From Acidithiobacillus sulfurivorans (GTDB lineage: Bacteria > Pseudomonadota > Gammaproteobacteria > Acidithiobacillales > Acidithiobacillaceae), in contig NZ_JAAOMP010000126.1 in assembly GCF_018853815.1 (NCBI RefSeq), forward strand, positions 1-64,000: DNA of 64,000 nt, read 5' to 3'. The position numbers and the translations under genes were made by a program. Within the stretch, counting starts at the first letter, position 1, and each line of letters begins with the position of its first letter. A model generated the notes under the pieces. The model saw nothing but the letters and a program-made list of their open reading frames with translations. It was not told the DNA's origin and did no database searches. Positions 17,755 through 26,729 of the stretch are shown one piece after another.

Positions 17755-18905
17755 AAAATGTGTGCATCATTACCCATAAACTGAAAAAAGGGGACGGTCA
17801 GGGGCGCGTCAATTATGAAATCCTGATGGCGGCTCGGGCTGTAGGATATGTCATCACACTTCTGGCCAGTGAGTGTGCCCAAGAAGTGGCCAGCCTGGAG
17901 GGCGTGACATGGGTCTCTATCCCGGTCCAGGGCTGGCCTACCCAGTTGTTGCGAAACCAGGTCTTTGCTCTGCGCAGCTGGTGGTGGCTGAAGAGAACAT
18001 CACAGGTTTTCGACTTGGTGCATGCAAATGGTTTTATCACCTGGTATCCGGCTGAAATCAATTCGGCGCACTTCGTCCATGGAGCATGGCAAGATTCTCC
18101 CTACAATGAAACCCGCACTGAAAAGGGGCTCAAGAAGGCATATCATCAGATATTTACCTGGATAAATGCAGTGCTGGAGCGCCGGTCTTATCAGCAGGCG
18201 CGTTGGGTGACTGCAGTTTCTCCGAAAATTGCCGAGGAGCTGATTGGTATTGGTGTTGACCCAGAAAAAATTATTATTATACCTAATGGAGTAGATGTTC
18301 AGGAGTATTGCCCAGGGACTGCTGTGCGAGAGTTGTCTGCATTTAGGAAAATGGATAATGTGGCCCTATTTGCAGGAGATTTGCGTTCCTCACGAAAAAA
18401 TCTGGATACAGTGTTACGTGCTCTGAATATCGCCAGATCCTGGCACCTGATTGTTCTTGGGTATCTCGAACAAAGCCCCTATCCCGATATGGTTCGTGAC
18501 ATGGATCTTGCTGATCGCGTGCATTTTATGGGCTATCGCGAAGATGTGGCGGCTTTTTTGCATTCTGCCGATCTGCTGGTTTTCCCTTCGCGTTATGATC
18601 CTTGGGCCATGATCGTTTCTGAATCTCTGGCTTGTGCTGTGCCGGTGATTACCGCCAAGACAGTGGGGGCTTCCTTTCAGGTTCCTGCTAATGGTGGGTG
18701 GATTCTTGATGATCCTGACGACTACCAATCTATTGCAAATTTTATGCAGGATTTCTCTCAAATGAGTTTATCTAAACGCAAGGAAATGGCAACTGCTGCG
18801 CGTGATTCTGCCATAAATTTATCGTGGGATTTTATTTCCAAAAAATATGTTGATTTATATGATTGCATGTCTTCACATGCGTCCGAAGATTGCCGCAGTT
18901 TTTAA
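17751..18905 (+). CDS. Glycosyltransferase family 4
   Basis: 384-aa GT4 enzyme. The start at 17751 makes the ATGA overlap and gives MKNVCIITHKLKKGDGQGRV, the usual N-terminal strand and loop; the longer open frame upstream lies inside the previous gene. Core features are VTAVSPKIAEELIGIGV, IIIIPNGVDVQEYCPG, ALFAGDLRSSRKNLDTVL and the donor-binding YDPWAMIVSESLACAVPVIT. Part of the same translationally coupled run as its neighbours. Confidence 0.83.
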   Translation: MKNVCIITHKLKKGDGQGRVNYEILMAARAVGYVITLLASECAQEVASLEGVTWVSIPVQGWPTQLLRNQVFALRSWWWLKRTSQVFDLVHANGFITWYPAEINSAHFVHGAWQDSPYNETRTEKGLKKAYHQIFTWINAVLERRSYQQARWVTAVSPKIAEELIGIGVDPEKIIIIPNGVDVQEYCPGTAVRELSAFRKMDNVALFAGDLRSSRKNLDTVLRALNIARSWHLIVLGYLEQSPYPDMVRDMDLADRVHFMGYREDVAAFLHSADLLVFPSRYDPWAMIVSESLACAVPVITAKTVGASFQVPANGGWILDDPDDYQSIANFMQDFSQMSLSKRKEMATAARDSAINLSWDFISKKYVDLYDCMSSHASEDCRSF

Positions 18906-18933
18906 AAACTAATAATTTCGTGAGGTTTGTAAA

Positions 18934-19932
18934 GTGATAAACAATAGCGGTAATTTAATAAATAAAGAGATATTTGCAACCATAATTATTCCTGCTTTTA
19001 GGCGTACTAGTTATGTTGGATATGCTATCAAATCGGCTCTCGCGCAAACATTAAAAAACATTGAAATTATCGTTGTGGACGATTCTGATTCGGAAGAAAT
19101 TAAAAAAATCTGTCATGAATTCGAAGACAAAAGGCTGACTTATCGATCGAACAAAGTCCGTCTTGGTGTTCTTGTAAGTTGCAATAATGCCATATCTGAA
19201 TCTAATGGCCGGTATATAACGGTATTGAATGATGATGATTTGATCGCTCCTGAGTTTCTGGAGCGTTCTGTCAGGATTATGGAAAATCAATCCCATTTGT
19301 CATTGGTATTTTGTGATCATTGGATTATTGATGAGTTTGGAATTGTACAAAATAAAGTAAGTGATAGTAATACAGTATATTGGCATCGTGATTTTCTGGC
19401 TGAAGGAGAGTTGACTAACCCCGTTGATGCATTATTTAATGGGTCTATTTCTGTCGGTTCGACGAGCGTATTCAGAAAATCCCTTATTGATAGCTCAATG
19501 GCCTATAAAGATGTTGGCGTTTGTGCTGATTTGTGGATGGCATGCATATATGTACATTCTCGTCTACCCATTTACTATATACCTGAACGCTTAGCAAGTT
19601 ACCGTGTTCATGGAGATTCGGAAACTAACGGTGGTACATCCAGACTTCCTGATTCAGAAAGATTTATTTATGGTTTTTTGCTTCAGGAGCTATGGTTTCC
19701 GGATAAGAATGAACTGATTAATAAAAGGATTACTGATGCTACATTCAGAAGTGCAAAAGCTCGTTTAATTTCTGGTAACAGGAAAGAAGCGCGTGAATTA
19801 TTTGCGCTTTGTATCAAGAAATATAGATCACCTCGATGTGTTATAGGTTTTGTTTTGTGTATGTTTCCACATTCTTTTTCAATGCGCTTCCTTTCGCTTA
19901 AAAGAAAAAACTTTTATTCTAATGTTCGTTAA
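18934..19932 (+). CDS. Glycosyltransferase family 2
   Basis: 332-aa GT2 enzyme and last gene of the rightward operon. ATIIIPAFRRTSYVGYAIKS begins the fold; IIVVDDSDSEE and LNDDDLIAPEFL supply the conserved acidic residues; the C-terminal part has a YRVHGDSETNG segment common in GT2 enzymes. GTG start at 18934 with GAGG eight bases upstream. Distinctly AT-rich compared with the previous two GT4 genes, suggesting separate acquisition. Confidence 0.8.
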   Translation: MINNSGNLINKEIFATIIIPAFRRTSYVGYAIKSALAQTLKNIEIIVVDDSDSEEIKKICHEFEDKRLTYRSNKVRLGVLVSCNNAISESNGRYITVLNDDDLIAPEFLERSVRIMENQSHLSLVFCDHWIIDEFGIVQNKVSDSNTVYWHRDFLAEGELTNPVDALFNGSISVGSTSVFRKSLIDSSMAYKDVGVCADLWMACIYVHSRLPIYYIPERLASYRVHGDSETNGGTSRLPDSERFIYGFLLQELWFPDKNELINKRITDATFRSAKARLISGNRKEARELFALCIKKYRSPRCVIGFVLCMFPHSFSMRFLSLKRKNFYSNVR

Positions 19933-19953
19933 TTCTTGAATTTTCTCTATGGT

Positions 19954-21129
19954 TTAATTTTTTTCATCAAATCTTATCCATCCTTTCTCGGTAACCTCTT
20001 TAAATTCTTCACAAAAGCGTTCAGAGCCGAAACGCAAAGCGTTTTCCCGGCAGTTGATGGGTTTGATCAGCGCAATGTTTTTTTCGAAGTGTTCTACGGC
20101 TGCCATGATAGCTGACTGGGTTTGTTCGTAAAAAAAGACGCCGGTAGCTTGCTGCCTTTCTGGTCCATTGTGCTGGGCATTTTCTTCAAGTAGCGGAACG
20201 ATGGTTTCACGCGCCCCCCCCTTGCCAAAAGCTATCACCGGCGTGCCGCAAGCCTGTGCCTCCAAGGGTGCTATGCCAAAATCTTCTTCTGCCGCAAATA
20301 CAAAGGCTTTCGCATTCTGCAAATGGTCCAGCAACACCTGGCTTTCGGCAAAGCCCAGTAACTGCACATTAGGACCTGCTGCTGCCCTGACTTTTTCATA
20401 GTCCGGTCCATCGCCAATGACGATCAGGTTTTTGTCGGGCATGGCCGTGAAGGCCGCAACAATCAGGTCTACTTTTTTGTAGGGGACCATCCGCGAGGCC
20501 GTCACATAATAGTTTTGTTTTTCTTCCTGCAGGGTAAAGCTGGAAATGTCTACCGGTGGCGCAATAATTTGTGCCTGGCGCCTATACACCTTGAAAATTC
20601 TTCGCGCAACAAAGGCAGAGTTGGCAATGAAACAGTCCACGCCATTGGCTGTGCGGGTATCCCAAAGACGTACATAGTGCAGGATAATGCGCGCTATCCA
20701 GCCCTTGATACCATGATCCAGTCGGGATTCCTTCAAGTATTGATGCTGGAGATCCCAGGCATAACGTATGGGTGAGTGTACATAACTGATATGCAACTGA
20801 TCCGGCCCGGTGAGTACACCTTTGGCGACGGCATGACTACTACTGAGGATGAGGTCATAACTGGAGAGATCAAATTGTTCGATGGCTAGAGCCATGAGGG
20901 GTAAATAGCTGCGGTACCTGGTTTTGGCTTTGGGTAGTTTTTGAATAAACGAAGTGTGAACAGGCTTATTAGCGATGAAACCACGTTTGTTGTCGGGAAG
21001 AAAGTCGACCAGGCTGAATAAATCCGCCTGGGGGTAACACTGGATCATCTGTTCCAGTACGCGTTCGGCACCAGCATAAGTTACCAGCCAGTCATGAATG
21101 ATGGCCACGCGTGGCTTTTGGAGCGTCAT
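19954..21129 (-). CDS. Glycosyltransferase family 4, mannosyltransferase-like
   Basis: 391-aa GT4 enzyme, convergent with the polysaccharide operon. Starts MTLQKPRVAIIHDWLVTYAG at 21129; the frame stays open for another 131 codons upstream but that part overlaps the haemoglobin gene antisense and looks non-coding. Features include SYVHSPIRYAWDLQHQYL, IAPPVDISSF, RMVPYKKVDLIVAAF and EDFGIAPLEAQACGTPVIAF. No good ribosome site precedes 21129; instead a run of eight G (C in coding sense) sits directly upstream. A second run of eight G lies inside AFGKGGARE (20214-20221). Confidence 0.85.
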   Translation of the reverse strand: MTLQKPRVAIIHDWLVTYAGAERVLEQMIQCYPQADLFSLVDFLPDNKRGFIANKPVHTSFIQKLPKAKTRYRSYLPLMALAIEQFDLSSYDLILSSSHAVAKGVLTGPDQLHISYVHSPIRYAWDLQHQYLKESRLDHGIKGWIARIILHYVRLWDTRTANGVDCFIANSAFVARRIFKVYRRQAQIIAPPVDISSFTLQEEKQNYYVTASRMVPYKKVDLIVAAFTAMPDKNLIVIGDGPDYEKVRAAAGPNVQLLGFAESQVLLDHLQNAKAFVFAAEEDFGIAPLEAQACGTPVIAFGKGGARETIVPLLEENAQHNGPERQQATGVFFYEQTQSAIMAAVEHFEKNIALIKPINCRENALRFGSERFCEEFKEVTEKGWIRFDEKN

Positions 21130-21279
21130 TGGGGGGGGCCGATGGTTTGCATGTAGGCTGATTATAAAGGGTTTGGATGGCAAGACAAACATCGCATTCT
21201 GATGTTGCAGTAGAATGCCTCTGCTTCCGGTAGAAAATTCTGCTAAAATCCTCCGGTCAAGGCTTTTCGGATAAATCCA

Positions 21280-21684
21280 ATGGAAACCAGCACCCCCCCC
21301 AGGCGGCGGCTTGAGCCGCTCTGTGACAAAATATCCCTGCCGGTGATTCGCGCCGTGGTGGATGACTTTTACAATCGTATTCAGGTGCATCCGACTCTGG
21401 CCGAGCCCTTTTCCATTGTTCAGGACTGGGACTTGCACAAGGATCGTCTGGTGCATTACTGGTGGACGGTATCGGGTGGGCTGCCCTACAAGGACTACCG
21501 TTACGCGCTGGGGGACAAGCACGCCCCGGTAGGAGTCACCAACCCTTTAGTGGATGACTGGCTGGCTTTGTTTCACGAGACCATGCTGGACCACATGGAC
21601 GCGGATGTGGCCAAACGCTGGCACGGGATGGCCGCTGGCATTGGCGAGTCCCTGCGTTTGATGTTCGCGCCTCGGGAGTCTTAG
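21280..21684 (+). CDS. Truncated haemoglobin, probably group III
   Basis: 134-aa globin of the 2-over-2 class. FYNRIQVHPTLAEPF, WDLHKDRLVHYWWTVSGG and DDWLALFHETM match the helix pattern of group III truncated haemoglobins; the proximal His would be in GDKHAPVG. Group members are proposed to handle oxygen, NO or peroxide, but the role here is unknown. The fifth to seventh codons contain a run of eight C (21293-21300). Its stop overlaps the convergent ilvA stop by 3-4 bases. Faces away from the GT4 gene. Confidence 0.8.
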   Translation: METSTPPRRRLEPLCDKISLPVIRAVVDDFYNRIQVHPTLAEPFSIVQDWDLHKDRLVHYWWTVSGGLPYKDYRYALGDKHAPVGVTNPLVDDWLALFHETMLDHMDADVAKRWHGMAAGIGESLRLMFAPRES

Positions 21685-23207
21685 GCCGGGGCGTCACCTT
21701 GGTCCAGGAAAAAGCGATAGGCGGGATTGCTGCTTTCGGAAAAATGCGGATAGCCTACCTTGCTGAGCATGTCTTCAAAGCGCTGTAAATCCTTATCAGG
21801 GACTTCAAAACCGGCCAGGACGCGTCCCAGGTCCACCCCGTTATTCCGGTAATGAAACAGGCTGATGTTCCACTGGCCGCCCAGTTTTTCCAGAAACGCC
21901 ATGAGGGCGCCCGGCCGTTCCGGGAACTCAAAACGGTAGACGCGTTCGCTTTGTGCTTCGCTGGCATGTCCGCCGACCATGTGGCGGATGTGCAGTTTGG
22001 CCATTTCGTCATCACTGAGGTCCAGCGCCTGGTGCCCGCTTTCCTGTAATTGCCGGAGGAGGGCGGCGGCGTCTTCCCGATTACGAATGGCGACGCCGAC
22101 AAAAATATGGGCGCAATCCCGGCGGTGCAGCCGATAGTTGAATTCGGTGACGACGCGCTGGCCAATGGCCGTACAAAAGTCCCGGAAGGCACCGGGCGTT
22201 TCCGGAATGGTGACGGCAAACAGGGCTTCCCGGGCTTCGCCCAGTTCGGCGCGCTCGGCAATGAAGCCCAGACGGTCAAAATTCATGTTGGCGCCGGAGA
22301 GCAGGGCGACCCAGGCTCCACCCCGACCAGGGTCTTCAGCCGCCTTGCGCTTCAGTCCGGCGAGGGCAAGGGCGCCGGCGGGTTCCATGATGGAGCGGGT
22401 TTCATCAAACACATCCTTGATGGCGGCGCAGATTTCATCATTACTGACCCGGACGACCTCGTCCACGTATTGCTGGCAGAGGGCGAAGGTGTGTTCCCCG
22501 ACCTGTTTGACGGCCACACCGTCGGCGAAAATGCCCACCTGGGGCAGGGTGATCCTTTTCCCGGCTAGGAGGGACTGATACATGGCATCGGCTTCAAAGG
22601 GTTCGACACCAATGATGCGGATTTCCGGGACAATGGATTTGAGGTAAGCGGCTACTCCGGCGATCAGCCCGCCACCACCGACGGGCACAAAAATCGCTTC
22701 CAGACCGGCGCCCCGCTGCCGCAATATTTCTGCCCCCACGGTTCCCTGCCCGGCGATGACCAGGGGGTCATCAAAGGGCGGGATAAATACCATGCCCGAT
22801 TGCTGTACCAGTTGAAAACAGTGGGTCTGGGCGTCCGAAAAGTTGTCGCCGTGCAAAATCACTTCAGCGCCCCGCGCCCGTACCGCATTGACCTTGATTT
22901 CGGGGGTGGTGGCAGGCATGACGATGGTGGCGCGAATGCCCAGTTTCTGGGCGGAGTAGGCGACCCCTTGGGCATGGTTACCCGCGCTGGCGGTGATGAC
23001 GCCTGCGGCTTTTTCGGCGTCGGAAAGTTGGGCGATTTTGTTGTAGGCACCACGTAGTTTGAAGCTGAATACCGGTTGCAGGTCTTCGCGCTTGAACAGA
23101 ACCTCGCGCTGCAGGCGTGCACTCAGCTTGGGTGCGGCTTCCAGCGGGGTTTCCCGGGCGACATCATAAACCCGGCTGCAGAGTACTTCCCGAAGCAGGT
23201 TTTTCAC
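21681..23207 (-). CDS. ilvA: Threonine ammonia-lyase, biosynthetic
   Basis: PLP enzyme converting threonine to 2-oxobutanoate and ammonia, first step of isoleucine synthesis. The PLP lysine lies in VFSFKLRGAYNK; the phosphate-binding loop is VGGGGLIAGVA; SAGNHAQGVAYSA is the conserved substrate loop. The 508-aa length with two C-terminal ACT-like regulatory repeats (about 330-500) matches the allosteric, isoleucine-inhibited form rather than the catabolic TdcB type. Overlaps the regulator gene upstream by ATGA. The ilvBHC genes of the same pathway are 22 kb away. Confidence 0.95.
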   Translation of the reverse strand: MKNLLREVLCSRVYDVARETPLEAAPKLSARLQREVLFKREDLQPVFSFKLRGAYNKIAQLSDAEKAAGVITASAGNHAQGVAYSAQKLGIRATIVMPATTPEIKVNAVRARGAEVILHGDNFSDAQTHCFQLVQQSGMVFIPPFDDPLVIAGQGTVGAEILRQRGAGLEAIFVPVGGGGLIAGVAAYLKSIVPEIRIIGVEPFEADAMYQSLLAGKRITLPQVGIFADGVAVKQVGEHTFALCQQYVDEVVRVSNDEICAAIKDVFDETRSIMEPAGALALAGLKRKAAEDPGRGGAWVALLSGANMNFDRLGFIAERAELGEAREALFAVTIPETPGAFRDFCTAIGQRVVTEFNYRLHRRDCAHIFVGVAIRNREDAAALLRQLQESGHQALDLSDDEMAKLHIRHMVGGHASEAQSERVYRFEFPERPGALMAFLEKLGGQWNISLFHYRNNGVDLGRVLAGFEVPDKDLQRFEDMLSKVGYPHFSESSNPAYRFFLDQGDAPA

Positions 23208-23575
23208 GATTTTGGCTGCTCCCGAGGCTGGAGTTGCATGAGTTTGCGGAATTCGGCAATGTCGGGAGCCAGTGCGGCATTGGCTTTTCCTTCCATGGCT
23301 TCGTAGCGGCGCAGCACTTCTTCACCCATTTCCGTCAGATGCGCACCACCGCCGTGACTGCCGCCGGTAGCGGTGCTGACCACGGGCGTAAGAAAGCTGT
23401 GATTCATGGTGTCCACCAACAACCAGGCGCGTCGGTAGCTCATGTGCATACAGCGGGCCGCAGCGGAAATGGAACCGGTTTCGCGGATATGGCGCAGCAA
23501 CTCGGCTTTGCCGGGGCCAATGGCGATGGCTTCTGCCAGTAAAACCCGCAGGCGTGGTTGCAGATGATCGCTCAT
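23204..23575 (-). CDS. ModE N-terminal-type winged-helix regulator
   Basis: 123-aa DNA-binding protein. LLRHIRETGSISAAARCMHM followed by YRRAWLLVDTMN is the characteristic winged-helix of ModE (LysR-like HTH). The C-terminal molybdate-binding TOBE/Mop domains of full ModE are absent, so it may not sense molybdate. GGSHGGGAHLTEMGEEVLRRY matches the wing and dimer helix. Overlaps ilvA by four bases and the hydrolase gene by four, so all three are co-translated. Target genes unknown. Confidence 0.82.
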   Translation of the reverse strand: MSDHLQPRLRVLLAEAIAIGPGKAELLRHIRETGSISAAARCMHMSYRRAWLLVDTMNHSFLTPVVSTATGGSHGGGAHLTEMGEEVLRRYEAMEGKANAALAPDIAEFRKLMQLQPREQPKS

Positions 23576-24540
23576 GCGTTGTTCCTCCCGTCAAAATAAT
23601 CCAGCAATGTGTGCGGTAACCAGTCCAGACGTCCGGGAAAAGGCCCGGACATGAAGCCTACATGCCCACCATGTGGGGTTTCGCAGGGCGTTATCGCCGG
23701 ACTCAATAGAGCCGAACGAACGCTGGCTATGGGTACAATCGGGTCATCCGCGCTGTTTAGCAGCAGGGTAGGCACGGTAATATGACGAAGCAGGGGAGCA
23801 GATGATCCTTCTTCCCAAAAACTGTGTGCGCCTGCGAAACCGTGTACCGGGGCCGTAAAATGCTCGTCGAAATCATACAGGTTTTTGGCGGAAAAAACCT
23901 GTGACCAATCTGCCAGTTCCGGATAGCGTCGTTGCAAGCGGCGCACGCTTTGTTTCATGTTTTTCAGAAAGTAACGATTGTAAAAACGGATTTTACCTTT
24001 CTGCAAAAATTCAGCAGTAGCTACCAGATCAATAGGGGCACAGACGCCAGCGGCTTTGCTCAGGATCGGCTCGGCCTTGGCCCCTTGTTCACCGAGATAT
24101 TTCAGAAGAGCATTGCCGCCCAGGGAAACACCCACTGCATAACGCTTTCTGTCGGGCAGGATCTCTGCAACCTTTTCCAGCATCCAGGCAATTTCGCTGC
24201 TGTCGCCTGCGTGATAACTGCGGGGCAGACGATTGTCGATGCCACCGCAGCCACGAAAATTGATGAAACAGCCGCCCCATCCCCTGTGGCGCAGGGCGCT
24301 TGCCAGTGCCAGTGCATAATGCCCCCGTGAGCTGCTACCCAGGCCATGAAACAGTATGACCACGGGCGCCTTGAGAGGAGCGTCTATCCAATCGACGGCT
24401 ACTTGATCATGATCGGGTGTTGTCCAGATTTCACGACGCAAGGGAACCTTGCCGGAGCGGGCGAAAAAGGGAGCCCAGATAGTTTGCTGATGCCCACCCC
24501 AAGACCACCAGGGTGGTTGAAAGTCACAGGACAACTTCAA
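23572..24540 (-). CDS. YheT-family alpha/beta hydrolase
   Basis: 322-aa hydrolase of the YheT/ABHD1-3 family. LFHGLGSSSRGHYALAL is the oxyanion loop, GVSLGGNALLKYLGE the nucleophile elbow with Ser, SADDPIVP the acid and GGHVGFM the catalytic His. An N-terminal PPWWSWGGHQQTIW block is a family hallmark. Physiological substrate unknown for most members. Stop and start overlap the small Fe-S gene and the ModE-like gene, making a four-gene unit. Confidence 0.85.
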   Translation of the reverse strand: MKLSCDFQPPWWSWGGHQQTIWAPFFARSGKVPLRREIWTTPDHDQVAVDWIDAPLKAPVVILFHGLGSSSRGHYALALASALRHRGWGGCFINFRGCGGIDNRLPRSYHAGDSSEIAWMLEKVAEILPDRKRYAVGVSLGGNALLKYLGEQGAKAEPILSKAAGVCAPIDLVATAEFLQKGKIRFYNRYFLKNMKQSVRRLQRRYPELADWSQVFSAKNLYDFDEHFTAPVHGFAGAHSFWEEGSSAPLLRHITVPTLLLNSADDPIVPIASVRSALLSPAITPCETPHGGHVGFMSGPFPGRLDWLPHTLLDYFDGRNNA

Positions 24541-24746
24541 TCTTCGATGTAAGCGTCGTGCTGACGGAGGTAAGCCTCAAGATCGTCAATACAGCTTCCG
24601 CAACCGCCGCCACAACCGGCGTGGACCATCAGCAGTTCCATAAAAGATAAAGGTTCAGCGCGTTGGCGCTCCAGAATTTCCATAAAAGTGGCGGCCGAAC
24701 AACAGCAATATGGGCTGTCATCGGCTTCCTCGGGTGCGGCAGACAT
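24537..24746 (-). CDS. Small BFD-like [2Fe-2S] protein
   Basis: 69-aa protein with cysteines arranged as YCCCS near the N-terminus and HAGCGGGCGSCIDDLEAYL near the C-terminus, similar to bacterioferritin-associated ferredoxin-like domains (CxC plus CxxxC/CxxC). The start at 24746 follows GAGGTG; the open frame further upstream has no family resemblance. First gene of the unit ending with ilvA. Function in electron transfer or cluster delivery is inferred from the family only. Confidence 0.65.
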   Translation of the reverse strand: MSAAPEEADDSPYCCCSAATFMEILERQRAEPLSFMELLMVHAGCGGGCGSCIDDLEAYLRQHDAYIED

Positions 24747-25020
24747 GATAAAAACTTCACCTCTTGGCAAGGTATGCTGAAACAATGTTATACAGTAGCC
24801 ATTGCGGGCGCGGGGTGCAAGACTTCGGCGGCGGTTTTTTGCAGGAGACCGATTATTTTGCACTTGGGGCTGGTAATGTCTGAATCATGCTATAAAATGG
24901 CCCTATTGGGTGAACTGGATCTTGTTTGTCACAAAAAGTTCATAAAAGTGCCGCACTATTGTCATATTTGTGAGTCATAATAAGGAAGGTTTGCTATCGT
25001 TTTTGCACGGAGAGCTCTGC

Positions 25021-25797
25021 ATGTTAAGCACTCAATCTCACGGCAGTACCGATCACGTGACTAAGAAAAAAGATCGTTCCTTGCGACTTTATCTGGCCCG
25101 TCATCAGGACGAAGTGGAGGCAGCGCAACGTTTACGTTATGAAGTGTTCAGTGCTGAATATGGTGCCCAACTCAGTGGTGGGCCGGGTCTGGATCAGGAT
25201 GAATATGATCCTTTTTGTGAGCACCTGATTGTCGAAGATGAAAACCGTCAGGAAGTGGTGGGTACTTACCGCCTTTTCCTGCCCGAAAAAGTCCCTTCAG
25301 TGGGCCGCTATTATGCCGAGACCGAGTTTGATTTATCCCGTCTGCTCGCTCTGAACAGCCGGATTATGGAGCTGGGTCGTTCCTGCGTACATCCCGATTA
25401 CCGTCAGGGAGGGGTGATTGCCCTGCTCTGGTCGGGGCTGGCCGAGGCCATGTCCATGTGGCAGATAGATTACCTGATGGGTTGCGCAAGTGTGCACAGT
25501 ACGGATGGCCCGGCCCTTGGGGCCTTGTATCAGCAACTTCAGCAATATTTGACTCCGCAGGAACAACGGGTTTTCCCGCTGCGCGAGGTTCCGGGTTTTG
25601 ACCGGCTGGCAGAGGTGGAAGCCGCTTCTCTACCTGCGCTGTTGAAGGGTTATTTGCGGGCCGGTGTTCGGGTGGGGGGAGAGCCTTTCTGGGATCCCCA
25701 GTTTCACTGTGCAGATTTTTTTGTGTGGTGTGAATCCAGCCTCATGACCCCCCGTTATCAGCAACGTTTTCTGGAACCGGTGGGCCGCAGAAAATGA
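25021..25797 (+). CDS. olsB: L-ornithine N(alpha)-acyltransferase, OlsB-like
   Basis: 258-aa GNAT-fold acyltransferase that transfers a 3-hydroxyacyl group from ACP to ornithine, first step of ornithine-lipid synthesis. Motifs typical of the family are AAQRLRYEVFSAEYGA, DQDEYDPFCEHLIV, VVGTYRLF and ELGRSCVHPDYRQGGVIALL (acyl-binding loop). The ATG at 25021, after GGAGAG, is preferred to an in-frame ATG at 24970. Overlaps the next acyltransferase by ATGA, as expected for an olsBA pair. Confidence 0.85.
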   Translation: MLSTQSHGSTDHVTKKKDRSLRLYLARHQDEVEAAQRLRYEVFSAEYGAQLSGGPGLDQDEYDPFCEHLIVEDENRQEVVGTYRLFLPEKVPSVGRYYAETEFDLSRLLALNSRIMELGRSCVHPDYRQGGVIALLWSGLAEAMSMWQIDYLMGCASVHSTDGPALGALYQQLQQYLTPQEQRVFPLREVPGFDRLAEVEAASLPALLKGYLRAGVRVGGEPFWDPQFHCADFFVWCESSLMTPRYQQRFLEPVGRRK

Positions 25798-26702
25798 GAA
25801 GGCGCAAACAAACGCCTGCTCCGGTTCTTATTCACTATCCGGGGCGGCGTTTGCGGCGTATGCGGCCCAATGCCATGCGTCGGTTTTGGCGGGTCCCTAT
25901 GCTGTTGTTTTATCTCTTGTTGGCTTATCCGTTGGCGCTGTGGACTTGTGCCCGCAAAGCGCAACCTGATGCCTCCAGTTATCGGGCTTTTGCCTGGTGG
26001 AGTCGTCGCGCCTTGCGGGTTTTGGGGATTCGTTTGCGAGTGGATGGCAAAGTTCCCGATCGACCCGTGATGATTGCCGCGAACCATGTGTCTTATCTGG
26101 ATATTCTGGCTCTGGCGACCTTGATTCCCGGCCGTTTTGTAGCGAAAAAGGAGATGCGGGACTGGCCTTTTTTCGGGATCATGGGAGTCTGGCTGGGGAC
26201 CTTGTTTATTGATCGCAGCGATGCCCGGGCCAGTCAGCGCACCATGCGTCAGGCCAGCGACATTATTATGGCAGGAACCAGCGTTGTGCTGTTTCCGGAA
26301 GGAACCACCAGCGATGGTAAATTGGTGGGCGAATTTTATGCCGCTCCTTTTGAAACAGCCGCAGCAGCCCAAGCTGAAACGGTTCCGGTGGCCCTGCGTT
26401 ATGAGGATGTGCTGCAACCGGGGCAACCCGATGCATTGTGCCCCTTTATTGGCGACGATAGTTTGTTCGGACATCTCTGGCGGCTGGCCGCCGCTGCACC
26501 TTTAACCCTGCGTGTGGAATTTCTCCCCGCCTTACCTTCTGAACTGGGGCGTCGGCAGCTCGCACAGCAAACCCGTATGGCAATCAGCGAGGCTTTGCAG
26601 CGCATGGAGCAGGGTGCTTCGGTGACTTATCTGCAGCCGCGTCGTGGGCGTCATCCGTTGCGCGATGCCTGGGCAGCCTGGCGACGGAGCCATGGTGGCT
26701 GA
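25794..26702 (+). CDS. olsA: 1-acyl-sn-glycerol-3-phosphate acyltransferase family, probable OlsA
   Basis: 302-aa PlsC-family acyltransferase. The HX4D catalytic motif is in ANHVSYLDIL; VLFPEGTTS is the substrate phosphate-binding motif; one membrane segment near 37-52 (LLFYLLLAYPLALWTC). Coupled by ATGA to the olsB gene, so the likely step is O-acylation of lyso-ornithine lipid; a general PlsC role in phosphatidic acid synthesis cannot be excluded. Convergent with hemE, 27 bases apart, with no obvious hairpin between. Confidence 0.82.
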   Translation: MRRRKQTPAPVLIHYPGRRLRRMRPNAMRRFWRVPMLLFYLLLAYPLALWTCARKAQPDASSYRAFAWWSRRALRVLGIRLRVDGKVPDRPVMIAANHVSYLDILALATLIPGRFVAKKEMRDWPFFGIMGVWLGTLFIDRSDARASQRTMRQASDIIMAGTSVVLFPEGTTSDGKLVGEFYAAPFETAAAAQAETVPVALRYEDVLQPGQPDALCPFIGDDSLFGHLWRLAAAAPLTLRVEFLPALPSELGRRQLAQQTRMAISEALQRMEQGASVTYLQPRRGRHPLRDAWAAWRRSHGG

Positions 26703-26729
26703 GATTATTTAAACCTCAAGCTGACTGCC

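Noticed and set aside
21130-21522. N-terminal extension of the GT4 gene
   Set aside because: The extra 131 codons overlap the haemoglobin gene antisense; the GT4 fold begins at 21129.
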